Source of the DNA: Sphingobacterium paucimobilis HER1398 | GTDB taxonomy: Bacteria > Bacteroidota > Bacteroidia > Sphingobacteriales > Sphingobacteriaceae | Length of the DNA: 64,000 bases | Assembly (NCBI RefSeq): GCF_000416985.1 | Contig: NZ_ATDL01000001.1 | Location: forward strand, 1-64,000 | Direction: 5' to 3' | Shown here: positions 62,767 through 64,000 of the stretch, in pieces | Position numbering within the stretch: the first letter of the stretch is position 1 | Layout: each line of letters starts with the position of its first letter | Translations under genes and position numbers: made by a program | The notes under the pieces: generated by a model | Seen by the model: only the letters and a program-made list of their open reading frames with translations | What the model was told of the DNA's origin: nothing | The model's database searches: none

Positions 62767-63630
62767 CTACTTTTTCCAGTTATTACGATACTTTTTGGGA
62801 CTCTCCCCTGCTTCTTTTGAAAAAAAAGCGCTAAAATTATTTTCATCAGTATAGCCAAGTTGCCAAGCGATCTGCTTTATACTGAGCTTTGAATTAGCCA
62901 ACAGACGTTTAGCGACACGCACCAATCCATCCGTGATGAGTTCTTTCGGAGTCTTCCCTGCCACCTCTTTGGTATATGCAGCTAGCTTTCTCGGACTTAC
63001 CTTAAGACAGTCGGCATAATAGGACACATGTTTCTCTTTAGAAACATGCTCTATGATAAGCTGTTGAAAACGATTCACAACCATAGCGGACTCACTTTCC
63101 CCCATGAATCTTGCGCTATCCCGATCTCCCAAATAGACTTCCCCCAGTAATAAGATTTGCTTAATGATATTAAATGCCAAAACATGCTGGATGGATTCAG
63201 GACTTTGCTTCCTAGCCATTTCCAGATGCGTACGCACAAATTCATAATAAAAAAGGTATTCATCTGGGACCGACAAAAACCGGTAAGTAGAGCTATCTAC
63301 TGACGTACTGAAGAAATTTTGAAGAAAGTTACAATCCCATTCACTACGACAAAAAAACGATTCTGTAAAATAAATAAGTACAAATTCCCGAGATTCTTTT
63401 GGGTTACTCTTGAGCAAGGTACCGAAAGGAACAAATATTAAGCTATTAGCCGGAAAATCCAAAAGAACCTGATTGAAATAAAGACTACAACCGGCATCCT
63501 TAATAAACAATAAAGTATAATGTTCCTTTTTTAATGCAAGATCATTTGCTTTGGGGCTTAAATCCGCCCCCACAACATATCGTATGCCGTATTCCATTAA
63601 TAATGCTTTTAACAGGTACTGCAAAACCAT
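62767..63630 (-). CDS. AraC-family transcriptional regulator
   Basis: 287 residues from ATG 63630 (MVLQYLLKALLMEYG); ATG 63597 is also possible, and the longest frame starts at 63741 but adds a hydrophobic stretch unlike the family. N-terminal cupin-like sensor domain (about 20-150; GCSLYFNQVLLDFPANSLIF). C-terminal DNA-binding domain (about 190-285) with two helix-turn-helix motifs, ending KLSIKQIAWQLGYTDENNFS and AFFSKEAGESPKKYRN, the AraC signature. It lies just upstream of the fibre genes on the same strand and is the obvious candidate to control them. Confidence 0.9.
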   Translation of the reverse strand: MVLQYLLKALLMEYGIRYVVGADLSPKANDLALKKEHYTLLFIKDAGCSLYFNQVLLDFPANSLIFVPFGTLLKSNPKESREFVLIYFTESFFCRSEWDCNFLQNFFSTSVDSSTYRFLSVPDEYLFYYEFVRTHLEMARKQSPESIQHVLAFNIIKQILLLGEVYLGDRDSARFMGESESAMVVNRFQQLIIEHVSKEKHVSYYADCLKVSPRKLAAYTKEVAGKTPKELITDGLVRVAKRLLANSKLSIKQIAWQLGYTDENNFSAFFSKEAGESPKKYRNNWKK

Positions 63631-63765
63631 AAAGGCCTTACATAACATAAAAGTAAAAAACTCTTTTAAGTTTAACGAAAACCAAGCGCAAAATGACAGA
63701 AATAAAACCGAGCTGCCGACATACAAGGCGCTTGCCGACATAAAAGCAACAGACCTATCGCCTAT

Positions 63766-64000
63766 CTAGAGCCGCGCATCCACAATCGTGCGATCCAATA
63801 CAGATTTACAATCAAAGACCACTGCTTTATCCGCTAAAAGAGAGCGAACATCCAAGTCCAAGAACTCCGTGTGTGCAACAGCCAAAATAACCGCATCATA
63901 GCACCCTTCGGGTCTAACCAAGAGCTCTATCAAATACTCACGTCTAACTTCTTCTGCATCAGCCCAGGGGTCATACAACATAGGGACGGCTCCATACTCT
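63766..64000 (-). CDS. Nucleotide-sugar (UDP-glucose/ManNAc-type) dehydrogenase, C-terminal part (runs off window)
   Basis: 78 residues in frame from the window edge to the stop at 63766. The sequence VPMLYDPWADAEEV, YDAVILAVAHTEFLDLDVR, and the end VFDCKSVLDRTIVDARL match the C-terminal NAD-binding domain of UDP-glucose/GDP-mannose dehydrogenases (V-x-DP, YD(A/C)(V/I)-x-AV-H-x-(E)F, V-x-D). It would oxidise a UDP-sugar for capsule or exopolysaccharide synthesis. The active-site cysteine part lies outside the window, so the exact substrate cannot be assigned. Confidence 0.8.
   Translation of the reverse strand, partial: EYGAVPMLYDPWADAEEVRREYLIELLVRPEGCYDAVILAVAHTEFLDLDVRSLLADKAVVFDCKSVLDRTIVDARL

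Noticed and set aside
1..64000. CRISPR arrays, tRNA and rRNA genes, prophage
   Set aside because: No regularly spaced identical repeats, cloverleaf-like sequences, rRNA segments or phage structural genes were recognised by reading; a computational scan was not possible.

Overview
The window looks like a chromosomal segment of a member of the Bacteroidota, most likely family Sphingobacteriaceae and probably Sphingobacterium or a close relative. The evidence is two complete ECF-sigma / FecR / SusC / SusD loci, FISUMP and DUF4465 lipoproteins, Bacteroidota-type -7 promoter boxes (TAnnTTTG) in place of strong Shine-Dalgarno control, and a zeaxanthin-type carotenoid operon. No rRNA, tRNA or CRISPR array was recognised.

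Layout. 1-5.5 kb is an AT-rich accessory stretch. It holds the end of an IS21-family element with its multiple terminal repeats, a small membrane-anchored protein, a two-gene operon (a Panacea/DUF4065-like protein followed by a 621-residue protein with three C-terminal membrane helices), and decayed remnants of small regulators and an Rpn-type nuclease. 5.5-11.6 kb is a compact carotenoid operon: MarR regulator, crtI, crtB, SRPBCC protein, crtZ, lycopene cyclase, TspO-like membrane protein, idi. 11.6-13.9 kb has small secreted proteins, one broken by a stop codon whose intact paralogue lies at 25.7 kb. 13.9-23.0 kb is Sus locus 1 (sigma, FecR, SusC, SusD, DUF4465 lipoprotein, secreted thioredoxin), all on the minus strand. 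23.3-37.3 kb is a mixed region: TlpA-like thioredoxin, Imm51-like/HEAT protein, DUF1275, BCCT transporter, FUSC protein, DUF5009 protein, heme oxygenase, lipoproteins, MORN-type repeat protein. 37.4-46.6 kb is Sus locus 2 (sigma, FecR, SusC, SusD, a propeller-like lipoprotein, FISUMP lipoprotein).

47-53.5 kb is a peptide secretion cassette on the minus strand: HlyD adaptor, C39-peptidase ABC exporter, TolC, a small HTH protein, and two short genes for double-glycine-leader peptides (one of 45 codons). The products would form a continuous path that cleaves the leaders and exports the peptides. Next to it is a lipoprotein with a PliI-type lysozyme-inhibitor domain, then a bestrophin channel. 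56.4-62.7 kb encodes what looks like a Bacteroidota version of a chaperone/usher fibre system: two paralogous secreted subunits, a PapD-like chaperone, a tip-like protein and a 946-residue usher-like outer-membrane protein. An AraC regulator lies upstream. The window ends in the C-terminus of a nucleotide-sugar dehydrogenase.

The three regions most worth study are the Panacea-like/membrane-effector pair (0.9-3.3 kb), the double-glycine peptide cassette (47.8-53.5 kb) and the chaperone/usher-like cluster (56.4-62.7 kb). All functions come from reading the sequence and recalling families; no database search was run.
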